Positions 1 through 9,204 of a stretch of 64,000 bases of DNA are shown here, piece after piece. The notes under the pieces were generated by a model. The model saw only the letters and a program-made list of their open reading frames with translations, did no database searches and was not told the origin of the DNA. The DNA is from Roseitranquillus sp963749675. Lineage in GTDB: Bacteria > Pseudomonadota > Alphaproteobacteria > Rhodobacterales > Rhodobacteraceae. The stretch is from positions 186,001 through 250,000 of the forward strand of contig CAVVNT010000001.1 of the NCBI GenBank assembly GCA_963749675.1, written 5' to 3'. The translations under genes were made by a program, and so were the position numbers. Each line of letters opens with the position of its first letter. The stretch's first letter is position 1.

Positions 1-1701
1 CCCGCGCCGATCTCGGACCCGGCATTGCCGGTGCCCCGCATGATTGCCATCAGCGGGCGCTGCGTGACGAGTATGAAGATCATGAAGGCGGCCGCCCAGA
101 AGGCGGAGAGGCCCGGCGAAAGCCGCTCGATCATCAAGCGCCCAGACCAGCACGACGACCGGCAGGATGAAGTGCAGGCCTGCCCTGATCGTCGGGCCCG
201 GCACCGGCAGCTTCTGCACCGGTGCGTTGGGGTCCTCCATCTTGAGGGGGGGCTGCCGGGATGCGATCCAGAGCAGGACGAGGTAGGCGACCACTAGCGC
301 GGCGAAGATCACGTAGGGCGCGGCGGCGCCGAATGTGGGCCGTATCCAGCCCATGCCGTAGTAGACCGCGAAGCTCAGCGCGCAGATCGCGGCGATGGTG
401 AAGGCGATGCTGATGAGCCAGGCGACCCACGGCTTGGGCTCGACCGGGCGCGGCAGGCCCTCCATCCCCGCCTTCATCGCCTCGAGGTGAACGATGTAGA
501 CAAGCGCAATGTAGCTGATGACGGCGGGCAGGAAGGCGTGCTTGACGACGTCGAAGTAGGGGATTCCCACGTACTCGACCATCAGGAACGCCGCGGCGCC
601 CATAACCGGCGGCATGATCTGACCGTTGACCGAGGAGGCGACCTCGACCGCGCCCGCCTTCTCGGCGGAGAAGCCGACGCGCTTCATCAGCGGTATGGTG
701 AAGGTGCCTGTCGTGACAACGTTGGCGATCGAGGAGCCTGAGATCAGGCCGGTCATCGCCGAGGAGACCACGGCCGCCTTGGCCGGGCCGCCGCGCATGT
801 GGCCCATGAGCGAAAATGCGACCTGAATGAAATAGTTGCCGGCGCCGGCCTTGTCGAGGAGGGAGCCGAAGAGGACGAACAGGAACACGAACGAGGTCGA
901 GACGCCGAGCGCGATGCCGAAGACGCCCTCCGTCGTGATCCACTGGTGGTTCGCCACAACGCCCAATGACTTTGCGCCGTGTGCGATGATCCCTGGCATG
1001 TACGGGCCGAGGAACGTATAGGCGAGGAATACCGAGGCCACGATCATCAAGGCCGGGCCGAGGGCACGGCGCGTCGCCTCGAGCAGCAGCATCAGGCCGA
1101 TGACCGCGACGACGAGATCCTGCAGGATCGGAGCGCCGACGCGGCTCGCGATACCCTCGTAGGCAAAGTAGATGTAGAGGGCCGTACCGGCGCCCACGAG
1201 CCCCATCGCCCACTCCCAGACCGGTATCCGCTCCTTCGGCGAGCCGAGGATGATGGCGGTGATGACGGCCGCGCCGACGATCGGGATCCACCATATCGGG
1301 ATGTCCGTCGCCCCGACGATGAACAGGATCGTCAGGATGACGGGGACGGCGACGCCGAGCCCGAGCTCGAACTTGGTGCGGGATGCCGGGTAGGCGGCGA
1401 AGGCGAGGAACATGGCGAAGGCGAGATGGATCGCCCGCGCCTCGGTGTCGTTGAAGACGGCGAAGTTGAAGATGAAGGGCAGCGGCGACGCGTACCAGAG
1501 CTGGAACAGAGACCAGGCGAGCGCCGCGCCGAGGATGATCAGCGTGGCGACCCGGCCCGGGCTCCGCCCGCCGGTGTCGGCCGATGAGACGAGCTCGTCG
1601 ATCTGCGCCTGGGTCATGCCGCCGTGACCCGCCGCGGCCTGCTCGACCGCGCTCGCCTCGAACTGGTGGGCTTCGTCCTTGTGATGATCGTTGTTCGCCA
1701 T
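1..1701 (-). CDS. TRAP transporter fused permease (4TM/12TM, TAXI type), 3' end cut by window
   Basis: Membrane permease of a tripartite ATP-independent periplasmic transporter; it moves a solute delivered by the TAXI binding protein encoded just upstream. The minus-strand frame starts ATG at 1701 behind an AAGGGG ribosome site and reads MANNDHHKDEAH, a hydrophilic N-terminus, then many hydrophobic segments. Family stretches such as GLISGSSIANVVTTGTFTIP and VNGQIMPPVMGAAAFL mark the DctM-like large subunit; fused small and large subunits are normal for the TAXI class (about 650-850 residues), of which about 565 are visible. The frame breaks near 136-137, where one extra A on the + strand turns the expected A-L-M-I-E-R-L into A-L-D-D-R; removing it restores the TRAP sequence to the window edge. 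Substrate unknown. Confidence 0.9.
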   Translation of the reverse strand, partial: MANNDHHKDEAHQFEASAVEQAAAGHGGMTQAQIDELVSSADTGGRSPGRVATLIILGAALAWSLFQLWYASPLPFIFNFAVFNDTEARAIHLAFAMFLAFAAYPASRTKFELGLGVAVPVILTILFIVGATDIPIWWIPIVGAAVITAIILGSPKERIPVWEWAMGLVGAGTALYIYFAYEGIASRVGAPILQDLVVAVIGLMLLLEATRRALGPALMIVASVFLAYTFLGPYMPGIIAHGAKSLGVVANHQWITTEGVFGIALGVSTSFVFLFVLFGSLLDKAGAGNYFIQVAFSLMGHMRGGPAKAAVVSSAMTGLISGSSIANVVTTGTFTIPLMKRVGFSAEKAGAVEVASSVNGQIMPPVMGAAAFLMVEYVGIPYFDVVKHAFLPAVISYIALVYIVHLEAMKAGMEGLPRPVEPKPWVAWLISIAFTIAAICALSFAVYYGMGWIRPTFGAAAPYVIFAALVVAYLVLLWIASRQPPLKMEDPNAPVQKLPVPGPTIRAGLHFILPVVVLVWALDDRAAFAGPLRLLGGRLHDLHTRHAAPADGNHAGHRQCRVRDRRG

Positions 1702-1777
1702 CGTGAGCCCCTTGAGCCGCCTTATGATGATGGAGAAAGGGCGAACCCGTTGCCGAGCCCGCCCTCTTGTCCTCTCG

Positions 1778-2746
1778 TCAGGAGCCGCCGTCCATCCAGC
1801 CTTGCTCCTCGTAGTATTTCTGCGCCCCCGGGTGGAGCGGAGCGGAGAGCCCAGCCTCGATCATCTCCTCCTGCTGGAGGTTGGAGAAGGCGGGGTGCAG
1901 ACCCTTGAAACGGTCGAAGTTGTCGAAGACCGCGCTCACGACCTCGTAGACCACGTCTTCCGGCACGTCCTCATGCGAGACGAAGGTGGCGCGAACGCCG
2001 AACGTCTCGGTATCTTCCTCGATGCCTTCGTAGAGCGAGGCGGGAATCGTCGCAGCGGCGTAGAACGGGTTTTCCTCGATCAGTTGCTCGATCTCGGGGC
2101 CCGTGACGTCGACGAATTGTGCGTCACAGGACGAGAACGCCTCCTGGATCGAGCCGTTCGGATGGCCGACCTGGTAGACGAAGGCGTCGATCTTGTTGTC
2201 GCAGAGCGCCTGCGCCTGCTCGGTCGCCTTGAGCTCGGAGGAGAGCGAGAAATCGTCGGATGTCATGCCCTTGGCTTCCATGACCACGTCCATCGTGGCG
2301 CGCTGGCCGGAGCCCGGGTTGCCGATGTTGACGCGCTTGCCGGCGAGATCGTCGAACGTCTCGATCCCGCTGTCGGCGCGGGCGACCACGGTGAACGGCT
2401 CCGGATGGACGGAGAAGACTGCGCGCAGGCCCTCGACGGCCCCGTCCGAGAAGTCGCGCTCGCCGTTGTAGGCGTAGTATTGCTGGTCGGACTGCGCGAC
2501 GCCCATGTCCTGGTCGCCGGCCTTGATCGCGTTGATGTTCGCGACCGAACCACCGGTCGAGGGCGCCGTGCATTTCAGCCCATGCTCGGCCGAGCCGCGG
2601 TTCACGAGACGGCAGATAGACTGCCCGACGACGTAGTACACGCCGGTCTGGCCGCCGGTGCCGATCGTGATGAACCGCTCTTCCTGCGCGTTGGCAGCGC
2701 CGGCGAGCATCAGCCCGACCGCCGCGCTTCCAATGAGGTATTTCAT
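1778..2746 (-). CDS. TAXI-family TRAP transporter solute-binding protein
   Basis: Periplasmic binding protein feeding the fused TRAP permease 76 bp downstream. ATG at 2746 follows a GGGAGAT ribosome site; the 322-residue product begins MKYLIGSAAVGLMLAGAANA, a clear signal peptide cut after ANA. The mature start EERFITIGTGGQTGVYYVVG is the typical TAXI signature (TIGTGG..GVYY), followed by SAEHGLKCTAPSTGGSVANI. Length fits the family. An upstream in-frame extension exists but lacks a ribosome site and would bury the signal peptide, so 2746 is preferred. The substrate cannot be read from sequence; TAXI systems often carry dicarboxylates or amino acids. Confidence 0.93.
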   Translation of the reverse strand: MKYLIGSAAVGLMLAGAANAQEERFITIGTGGQTGVYYVVGQSICRLVNRGSAEHGLKCTAPSTGGSVANINAIKAGDQDMGVAQSDQQYYAYNGERDFSDGAVEGLRAVFSVHPEPFTVVARADSGIETFDDLAGKRVNIGNPGSGQRATMDVVMEAKGMTSDDFSLSSELKATEQAQALCDNKIDAFVYQVGHPNGSIQEAFSSCDAQFVDVTGPEIEQLIEENPFYAAATIPASLYEGIEEDTETFGVRATFVSHEDVPEDVVYEVVSAVFDNFDRFKGLHPAFSNLQQEEMIEAGLSAPLHPGAQKYYEEQGWMDGGS

Positions 2747-2888
2747 TCGTATCTCCCTGATTGGCAGACCCCTGCGTATCGACGCAGGGCCTGTCTGGAT
2801 GCCCGAAACCCTAGCACCCGCTGACCCATCCGCAACAGAATTGCGCGAAAGCCGAAGTTCCGGGCGAGTTGATGGCGGAACGGGCAGG

Positions 2889-4208
2889 TCAGAGCGCGTC
2901 CCGGAACGCCTGGCGGAGCTTCTCGACCAATTCCCCGATCTGGGCGTCCTCGACGATGAAAGGCGGGGCGAGCAGGACGTGATCGCCGTGCCTCCCGTCG
3001 ATGGTCCCCGACATCGGGTAGCAGATGAGACCCCGCTCGAAGGCGGCTGCCTTGACGCGTGCCGCGATCCGGCGGTTCGGGTCGAACGGCGTCTTCGTTT
3101 CCCTGTCCGACACGAGCTCGATCCCGCGGAAGAGGCCGCGTCCTCGGATGTCCCCGACATGCGGGTGCTGAGCGAAGGCGGACTCGAGCGCGGCGGCGAG
3201 CAGTTCGCCCTTCTCGCGGACGCGAGGCAACAGCTTCCTGCCGACGATCGCGTTCACGACAGCGACCCCCGCCGCCGCTGCGACCGGGTGGCCGAGGTAG
3301 GTGTGTCCGTGCTGGAAGAAGCCCGAGCCGTCACGGATCGTGTCGTGGATCTCGGCGCTGCAGAGCATCGCGCCGATTGGCTGGTAGCCCGCGCCGAGGC
3401 CCTTGGCGATGCAGACGATGTCGGGCGCGACCCCGTCCTGCTCGCACGCGAACAGGGTGCCGGTTCGGCCCATGCCGCACATTACCTCGTCGAGGATCAG
3501 CAGGATCCCGTGGCGATCGCAGATCTCGCGGATCCTGTGGAAATAGCCCGGCGCAGGGGGTACGGCGCCGGCGGTGGCGCCGACCACGGGCTCGGCGATG
3601 AAGGCCATCACGGTCTCGGGTCCGACGCGCTCGATCTCGGTCTCCAGCGCATCGGCGGCGCGCAGTCCGTATGCCGACGCGGTCTCGTCCTCTTGCCTCA
3701 GGCGGTATTCGTAGCAGGGGTCGATGTGGCTCATGTCGAGGAGCAGTGGCGCGAACTGGGCGCGGCGCCATTCATTGCCACCCGCCGAGAGAGCGCCGAG
3801 GGTGTTGCCATGGTAGCTCTGCTTTCGGGCAATCAGCCGTCCCCGTTGCGGCTCGCCCCTCTCCACCCAGTACTGGCGGGCGAGCTTTATGGCCGCCTCG
3901 ACCGCCTCGGACCCGCCGGACACCAGGTAGACACGGTCGATACCCGTCGGCGCATGGGCGCTGAGTAGGTCGGCCAACGCCTCCGCCGGTTCGGAGGTAA
4001 AGAATCCCGTATGTGCGAATGCGAGCCGATCGAGTTGCGACTTGATCGCGGCGATCACGTCCCTGTCCCCGTGCCCGAGGCACGAAACAGCCGCGCCGCC
4101 GGAGGCGTCGAGGTAGGATTTCCCGTTTGCATCAGAAAGGTAACATCCCTTCCCGCCGGTCGCGACCGGCGGGGGAGCTTTGGGATTGCGGGCGAAAACG
4201 TGCGACAT
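2889..4208 (-). CDS. Class III PLP-dependent aminotransferase
   Basis: A 439-residue fold-type I aminotransferase of the class III (ornithine/omega-amino acid) family. Visible motifs are the substrate/PLP loop SGGSEAVEAAIKLAR (about 98-112), ILLILDEVMCGMGRTG (about 237-252) with the cofactor-binding Asp, and the Schiff-base lysine in CIAKGLGAGYQPIGAM (about 266-281). Full length for the family. It lies on the same strand as, and 142 bp upstream of, the TAXI binding protein, so it may act on the imported compound, but no operon-like overlap exists. The amino donor and acceptor are unknown. A 22-bp perfect palindrome lies in codons 12-19 (4152-4173). Confidence 0.92.
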   Translation of the reverse strand: MSHVFARNPKAPPPVATGGKGCYLSDANGKSYLDASGGAAVSCLGHGDRDVIAAIKSQLDRLAFAHTGFFTSEPAEALADLLSAHAPTGIDRVYLVSGGSEAVEAAIKLARQYWVERGEPQRGRLIARKQSYHGNTLGALSAGGNEWRRAQFAPLLLDMSHIDPCYEYRLRQEDETASAYGLRAADALETEIERVGPETVMAFIAEPVVGATAGAVPPAPGYFHRIREICDRHGILLILDEVMCGMGRTGTLFACEQDGVAPDIVCIAKGLGAGYQPIGAMLCSAEIHDTIRDGSGFFQHGHTYLGHPVAAAAGVAVVNAIVGRKLLPRVREKGELLAAALESAFAQHPHVGDIRGRGLFRGIELVSDRETKTPFDPNRRIAARVKAAAFERGLICYPMSGTIDGRHGDHVLLAPPFIVEDAQIGELVEKLRQAFRDAL

Positions 4209-4337
4209 CCTGCCGATCCGTTGTACAATGGCTTTAGGATCGACCGTTTGGCTGTGGTCCGCAACCTCTTGGTGAGCGCGAGAAGTCTGCTAGGAACGCG
4301 GGAAGTTTGAGAGTGAAGTGAAGGCGCGAAAGCGAGA

Positions 4338-6227
4338 TTGCCATTGCGCATACCTGACGTGACCTCGTCATTTCCGAATGCGAGCCGCCGCGCCAAGGTC
4401 CTCGCGATCACGCTGATCGACAGTGGCCTCGTCGCGCCGGCCGTCCTGCTTTCTCTCGCGCTGCGTCTGAGCGATCTCTCGCCGACGCACTTCGTGGATG
4501 CCACGCTTCCCTACATCGTCGTCCTGACGCTCGTCGCGGTCCCGCTGTCTCATGCCTTGGGCATTCCGCGCTCGCTGCTGAGGATGTTCGACACAAGCGG
4601 GCTACGCGACCTGGCGCTGCTGGCGTTGGGGCTCGCCGTGCTGATGGCGGTGATGCGCTTCGGTGGCGGGCTGCCGCTGCCGAGGTCACTGCCCGGCATC
4701 TTCTTCTTCGTCTACTTCATGGCGCTCGTGCTCGTGCGGCTGGGCTATCACGCGGTGACAAGCAGTCGGGCGCTGGGCGGACCGCGCAGCAACGTCGTGA
4801 TATATGGCGCCGGCGCCACCGGGCAGCAGCTCTACGACGCCCTGCGGCGGGATATGCGGCTGCGCGTGGTCGCGTTCGTTGACGACAGCGCGCGCATGCG
4901 TGGGGTGCGCCTCGGCGACTGCCGCGTGCATTCGCCGGACGAGATCGAGAATCTGGTCGAGCGGTATTCGGTGGACCGGATCGTCCTCGCGATGCCGAGC
5001 GCACCCGAGCGGCAGCGGGTCGAGATCGCAAACCGGCTGATGCACCTTCCCGCCGAGGTGCTGACACTGCCTCCGCTCACGGAGTTGCTGAGCGGGCGCG
5101 CCGATCCGGACGAGCTGAAAACCGTGACGCTGGACAGTCTGTTGGGCCGAAAGTCGGTCGAGTTCGACATGCCCGAGGTCAGGGCGGCGTTCCGCGGCAA
5201 GTCGGTCCTGGTCACCGGGGCGGGCGGTTCGATCGGCGCCGAGCTCTGCCGGCAACTTCTGGCAACGTGTCCGTCCCGGCTGGTCATCCTGGACGCGACG
5301 GAGTTCGCGCTCTACGACATCGAGCGGGAGCTGAGGGGCACGCCAAGCGACCTTGAGATCGTTCCAGTCCTGGGGTCGGTCCTCGATGCCTCCCTCCTCA
5401 GGCACACAATCAAGAGCTATCGGGTCGAGGTCCTTCTTCATGCCGCGGCGTACAAGCACGTTCCGCTGGTCGAGGCGAATGTCGTGGAGGGCGTGCGCAA
5501 CAACGTCTTCGGCACCGCGACGGCAGCGCGAGTGGCCGAGGAGTGTGAGCTCGAGCGGTTCATCCTCGTCTCGACAGACAAGGCGGTCCGCCCCACGAAC
5601 GTGATGGGCGCGTCGAAGCGGGTGGCCGAACTGACCGTTCAGGACCTACAGCGCCGATCGCGCGGGACGATCTTCTCTCTCGTGCGCTTCGGGAACGTCA
5701 TCGGCTCGTCGGGTTCAGTGGTGCCGCTCTTTCGCGAACAGATCCGAGGCGGAGGGCCGGTGACGCTGACCGATCCGGAGATGACGCGGTATTTCATGAC
5801 CATTCCGGAGGCTGGTCAGCTGGTTCTGATCGCCGGCGCGATGAGCTCGGGTGGCGAGGTCTTCGTGCTCGACATGGGCGAGCCCGTTCGGATCATCGAC
5901 CTTGCGCGGAGCATGATCCGCCTGTCCGGGCGCACCGTGCGCGAGCAGGGGGAGGATGAGGGCGATATCGAGATCGAGGTGATCGGCCTCAGACCCGGCG
6001 AGAAGCTGCACGAGGAACTACTGATCGGGGGCCGGACATTGCCGACGCCCCACGAGAAGATCATGGTTGCCGAGGAGGCGATGCCGGAGCCCGGGGCGCT
6101 CTCGGATGCCATGGGCCGGCTCGAGAAGGCGATCGCTGCCCGTGACGCGGACGCCTTGCAGGACATCCTGGCCGAGATCGTCGAGGGCTACGTTCCCGAA
6201 CGGAAGGAGATGCGAGCGGCCGAGTGA
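4338..6227 (+). CDS. Membrane-anchored nucleotide-sugar dehydratase/epimerase (CapD/WbpM/FlaA1-like)
   Basis: A 629-residue polysaccharide-biosynthesis protein of the UDP-GlcNAc 4,6-dehydratase family (WbpM, PglF, CapD). The N-terminal third has four hydrophobic segments (about 20-135), followed by a CoA-binding-like Rossmann region starting SNVVIYGAGATGQQL (about 152) and a C-terminal SDR domain with the glycine-rich motif VTGAGGSIGAEL (about 291-302). The catalytic region keeps HAAAYKHVP, VSTDKAVRPTNVMGASKR and the downstream LRPGEKLHEEL typical of the family. It makes an activated sugar for capsule, O-antigen or exopolysaccharide at the inner membrane. Its partner is the convergent epimerase/sugar transferase whose stop lies six bases away. 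Confidence 0.93.
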   Translation: MPLRIPDVTSSFPNASRRAKVLAITLIDSGLVAPAVLLSLALRLSDLSPTHFVDATLPYIVVLTLVAVPLSHALGIPRSLLRMFDTSGLRDLALLALGLAVLMAVMRFGGGLPLPRSLPGIFFFVYFMALVLVRLGYHAVTSSRALGGPRSNVVIYGAGATGQQLYDALRRDMRLRVVAFVDDSARMRGVRLGDCRVHSPDEIENLVERYSVDRIVLAMPSAPERQRVEIANRLMHLPAEVLTLPPLTELLSGRADPDELKTVTLDSLLGRKSVEFDMPEVRAAFRGKSVLVTGAGGSIGAELCRQLLATCPSRLVILDATEFALYDIERELRGTPSDLEIVPVLGSVLDASLLRHTIKSYRVEVLLHAAAYKHVPLVEANVVEGVRNNVFGTATAARVAEECELERFILVSTDKAVRPTNVMGASKRVAELTVQDLQRRSRGTIFSLVRFGNVIGSSGSVVPLFREQIRGGGPVTLTDPEMTRYFMTIPEAGQLVLIAGAMSSGGEVFVLDMGEPVRIIDLARSMIRLSGRTVREQGEDEGDIEIEVIGLRPGEKLHEELLIGGRTLPTPHEKIMVAEEAMPEPGALSDAMGRLEKAIAARDADALQDILAEIVEGYVPERKEMRAAE

Positions 6228-6233
6228 GCCGGT

Positions 6234-7442
6234 TCACGCGGGAGCCGTGTGTCCCGGAACGATCCTCTCGGTCGACCGCTGGGGCCTGCGGAGGGTCCTG
6301 AGCATGATCCGCGCGTCGAGTGGCAGCGACTGCATCGCAGCATAGTGGGAGTCCCATCTTGCCAGCAGCTCCGGCTCGCTCATGTCGATGCCGTTGACTT
6401 GTGCAAGTCCAGTGATTCCTGGCGCGAGGCCGAATACGCCGCGCCGCCTGCGCGCAGCTACTAGTTCCGTCTGGACCGGCAGGCAGGGCCGCGGACCGAC
6501 AAGGCTTATCTGGTTGCGAAGGATGTTCACCGCCTGCGGCAGCTCGTCGAATTTCGTCCGGCGCAGCAGATGACCGATCGGCGTGATCGCATCCTGAGGC
6601 GCGTCGTGCGTGCCGACCTCGACCGTTCCCGCAGCCATGGTGCGGAACTTCAGGCATGTGAAGGTCCGGCCGTGCTTTCCCACGCGCCGCTGGGCGAAGA
6701 TGCCGGGGCCGTGAGACTGCAGGCGCACGAGGATCCACGCGGCAAGCAGCGCCCACCAGAGAAATACGATGACCGTGATCGCGAATGTCAGGTCCAGCGC
6801 GCGCTTGACGATGCGGAATACCGGGTTTCCGGCCTGACCGTCAGTAAGGATCACTTCGCTGTCGATCGTGTTCATGGAGAGAACGCGGTCGGCCATCCTT
6901 TCGACGTGTGCCACGGGCTTCAGGCAGGCAAGGCATCGAAACAGGAGCCAGGCGAGCGGCGGCGGCAGCTTGTTGAGAGCGGCGAGCCTTCCCGACCATC
7001 TCTCGCCATAGAGCAGCGGCATGTACAGGGTGACGACGTCGCGCTCGCACCTCAGGCGCTCCGCTGCAGCGCGCTTGCTGACGGAGTAGGGATCGGTCCT
7101 CGCCTCGTCGAGCGCGTGAGTCGATGAGACGTTGAAGAAGATCGTCACGCCCGCGCGGCGCGCACGCGCCAGGACGTCGAGCAGGAAGTCGACATTGACG
7201 GCGTGAAACTCTGCGGCGTCGGCATCGACGTCGTTGTTGAGGACGGCAAGGTGGAGAAGCGCATCGCAGCCGGCTGCCCGCTCCTCCATCTCCTCGTAGG
7301 AACAGACGAGCTGTGTGGGATGACTCCGCTTGAGCGCCGAAGGATCGCGGCCCACGAGCAGGAGCTGAACGCCCTCCCGCACGAGGATAGGTACGATCTG
7401 CTCTCCAACGAACCCGGAGGCGCCGGTGACGACCAGCCTCAC
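6234..7442 (-). CDS. Hybrid NAD-dependent epimerase / undecaprenyl-phosphate sugar transferase
   Basis: A 402-residue two-domain fusion. The N-terminal half is a short SDR epimerase-like domain: MRLVVTGASGFVGEQIV nucleotide motif, then NVSSTHA and a YSVSK active-site motif (about 119-123). From about residue 210 a hydrophobic helix (DLTFAITVIVFLWWALLA) leads into a bacterial sugar transferase domain with the hallmark RRVGKHGRTFTCLKFRTM, RRTKFDELPQAVNIL and ISLVGPRPCLPVQ (about 255-330). Such enzymes put the first sugar phosphate on undecaprenyl phosphate to start a surface polysaccharide. The epimerase half is shorter than free-standing enzymes. It converges tail to tail with the CapD-like gene, suggesting one pathway. 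Confidence 0.9.
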   Translation of the reverse strand: MRLVVTGASGFVGEQIVPILVREGVQLLLVGRDPSALKRSHPTQLVCSYEEMEERAAGCDALLHLAVLNNDVDADAAEFHAVNVDFLLDVLARARRAGVTIFFNVSSTHALDEARTDPYSVSKRAAAERLRCERDVVTLYMPLLYGERWSGRLAALNKLPPPLAWLLFRCLACLKPVAHVERMADRVLSMNTIDSEVILTDGQAGNPVFRIVKRALDLTFAITVIVFLWWALLAAWILVRLQSHGPGIFAQRRVGKHGRTFTCLKFRTMAAGTVEVGTHDAPQDAITPIGHLLRRTKFDELPQAVNILRNQISLVGPRPCLPVQTELVAARRRRGVFGLAPGITGLAQVNGIDMSEPELLARWDSHYAAMQSLPLDARIMLRTLRRPQRSTERIVPGHTAPA

Positions 7443-7618
7443 GCCGCTCTCTCGGCGCCATTTTGGTGTGGCATTCTCGTCGTCGTCCCGTCTCGCGGCA
7501 AGCGTTTAGGCACCCTGTCCGAGGCGCCAGCATCGCGTCAAACCGATTTCAACAGTTGTACCTCATCAAGTCAGGGGCATTCCAGCCAAGCATGGTGTGC
7601 GTCACGAGTGGAGAGCCG

Positions 7619-8002
7619 ATGTCAGGTGTGCGAGAACGAGAACTGCCCTACGACCCCGCCGAATGGACGCGGCGCCTCGAAAAGGCGCGCGAGAGGCGGG
7701 CGAGGGTTCTTGCAGAGCGGCGTGCGCCCGACGCTGCTGCGCCGGAAGAAACGGATAGCGAGATGCTCGTACTGCGAAGCTGTACCGGCCGCGCGCCGGG
7801 GTCCGTCGCGCGTCACGCAGGCGGTCACCGAGCCGAGGCACCATCCAGGTCAACCGGCGGCAAGCGCATGCGGCTTGGGCTTGTCGCGGGACTGCTGCTC
7901 GGCTTGCTTGGCGGCATGGCTTTGGCGGCGGGACTCCTGCTTCTGGAGCCGATCCCCGATCCACAGGGAGCGTCGCCGCGCGCTCAGAGCCCGGCGCCGT
8001 AG
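7619..8002 (+). CDS. Small single-pass membrane protein upstream of motB; in-frame amber then open to 8179
   Basis: No recognisable family. ATG at 7619 follows GGAGAG and gives a 127-residue product: a charged N-terminus rich in Arg and Glu (about 5-45), a linker, then one strong transmembrane helix MRLGLVAGLLLGLLGGMALA (about 84-103) and a Pro/Ala tail. The TAG at 8000-8002 is followed in the same frame by 58 more sense codons of similar Ala/Pro/Val-rich composition ending TAA at 8177-8179, so the intended protein may be 186 residues. An upstream in-frame start (7463) is less likely because it has no ribosome site. It precedes motB by under 80 bp from the second stop and is co-directional, so it probably belongs to the flagellar operon. 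Confidence 0.6.
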   Translation: MSGVRERELPYDPAEWTRRLEKARERRARVLAERRAPDAAAPEETDSEMLVLRSCTGRAPGSVARHAGGHRAEAPSRSTGGKRMRLGLVAGLLLGLLGGMALAAGLLLLEPIPDPQGASPRAQSPAP

Positions 8003-8256
8003 TCCGAAGCGGCGGAGTCCGCGGTGTCATCGGATGGGGACGTCGTGCTGGCCAAGCCGGTCGCCCCGCCTGCCAAGAATGCCGCAGCGACAGGAGCGGC
8101 CACTCGGGACGCGGTGGCCCCGGCTCCGGGCGCTGCGCGGCGTGTCGCACCGGATCGGCTCGCGACAGACCAGGCATAACATTGGATTTGATACATTAAT
8201 CGCAGCTTCACGGCATGCTGCTAGGTCCCGGCGGGTACCTAGTCAGAGAGTTTGCG

Positions 8257-9105
8257 ATGTCTGGCCACAACGCGGCGCCGGTGATCATCAAGCGCAAGAA
8301 GAAGGTCGTGGGCGGCGGGCACCATGGCGGCGCTTGGAAGGTCGCCTACGCGGACTTCGTGACCGCGATGATGGCCTTCTTCCTGCTGATGTGGCTCATC
8401 GGAGCCACGACCGAGGAACAACGCAAGGGACTTGCCGACTACTTCAACATCACTGTGCCACTGGCTTCGATCTCGGGCGGCGGCAACGAGGCGTTCAATG
8501 GCGACAGCCAGTTCTCGGCGGATGTTCTGCCGGAATCAGGGCGCGGCGCCGCGATCGACCTGGCGGCGGAGACGAACAAAGCGCGGGGCTCTCAGGCGCT
8601 CGTCGAGGAAGCCCCCGGAGCGGACCCGTCGTCCACGTCCGCGGCGCTAGAGCCAATCGAGAGGATCCTCTCGGGCTCTGGCGGCGAAAGCCTGGTGTCC
8701 GACATCCTGCTTCACCACGTGGTGACGCGCCAGACCGACGAGGGTCTCGTCATCGAGCTGCATGATCTTCCCGGCGCGACGCTCTTCGCGGAGGGAGGGG
8801 CGGCTCCCACACCTCTCTTCGTCCAGCTCGTGAACGAACTCGCGCCAGTTCTGGACATCGTGACGAACAGCATCGCGATCGGCGGCCACCTCGCGTCTCG
8901 CCCCGTCGTCGCCAGACCCGAAGACCCGTGGGCCGTCTCCTCCGCGCGCGCCAGGCTCACCCGGGACCTTCTGGCGGCCGCCGGCACGGCCGACTCGCGC
9001 TTTGCCCGCGTCACCGGGCACGGCGACCGCGACCCGGTCACAATCAATGGCATGGCGCCGCGGAATTCGCGCGTCGAGGTCATCCTGCTTCGAACGCAAG
9101 GCTGA
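8257..9105 (+). CDS. motB: Flagellar motor stator protein MotB
   Basis: A 282-residue MotB. The N-terminus carries basic residues (IIKRKKKVVGGGHHGGAWK) then the single membrane helix with the proton-channel aspartate in YADFVTAMMAFFLLMWL (Asp about 31). The C-terminus is an OmpA-like peptidoglycan-binding domain (IAIGGHLASRP, SSARARLTRDLL, RVTGHGDRDPV), which anchors the stator to the wall. ATG 8257 is preferred over an upstream in-frame ATG at 8215 because it starts at the family N-terminus. motA is not in the window. It leads the motB-flgE-flgK-flgL-flgI set. Confidence 0.93.
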   Translation: MSGHNAAPVIIKRKKKVVGGGHHGGAWKVAYADFVTAMMAFFLLMWLIGATTEEQRKGLADYFNITVPLASISGGGNEAFNGDSQFSADVLPESGRGAAIDLAAETNKARGSQALVEEAPGADPSSTSAALEPIERILSGSGGESLVSDILLHHVVTRQTDEGLVIELHDLPGATLFAEGGAAPTPLFVQLVNELAPVLDIVTNSIAIGGHLASRPVVARPEDPWAVSSARARLTRDLLAAAGTADSRFARVTGHGDRDPVTINGMAPRNSRVEVILLRTQG

Positions 9106-9128
9106 AGAAACCAAAGAAATCTCGCCTG

Positions 9129-9143
9129 TTAGCGCGCCGTTAA
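9129..9143 (+). promoter_or_regulatory. Candidate CtrA box upstream of flgE
   Basis: The sequence reads TTAG, seven bases, TTAA, one mismatch from the alphaproteobacterial CtrA consensus TTAA-N7-TTAA. It ends 61 bp before the flgE start. CtrA is known to activate flagellar genes in Caulobacter and in Rhodobacteraceae. A matching site lies upstream of fliF. Binding is inferred. Confidence 0.5.
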
Positions 9144-9204
9144 GTCAGCGGCTGTAGCGACGCGGAACAGGTAGGGGAACCAGCAGCAGAAAGGCGCACC
9201 CTCA

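Noticed and set aside
134..1294. A 386-codon minus frame within the TRAP permease
   Set aside because: Arg/Gly-rich low-complexity product; the true frame is the neighbouring one that gives a clean multi-helix TRAP permease.
8000..8002. Amber codon as pyrrolysine or another recoded residue
   Set aside because: No pyl genes are visible and the product is an uncharacterised membrane protein, not a methyltransferase.
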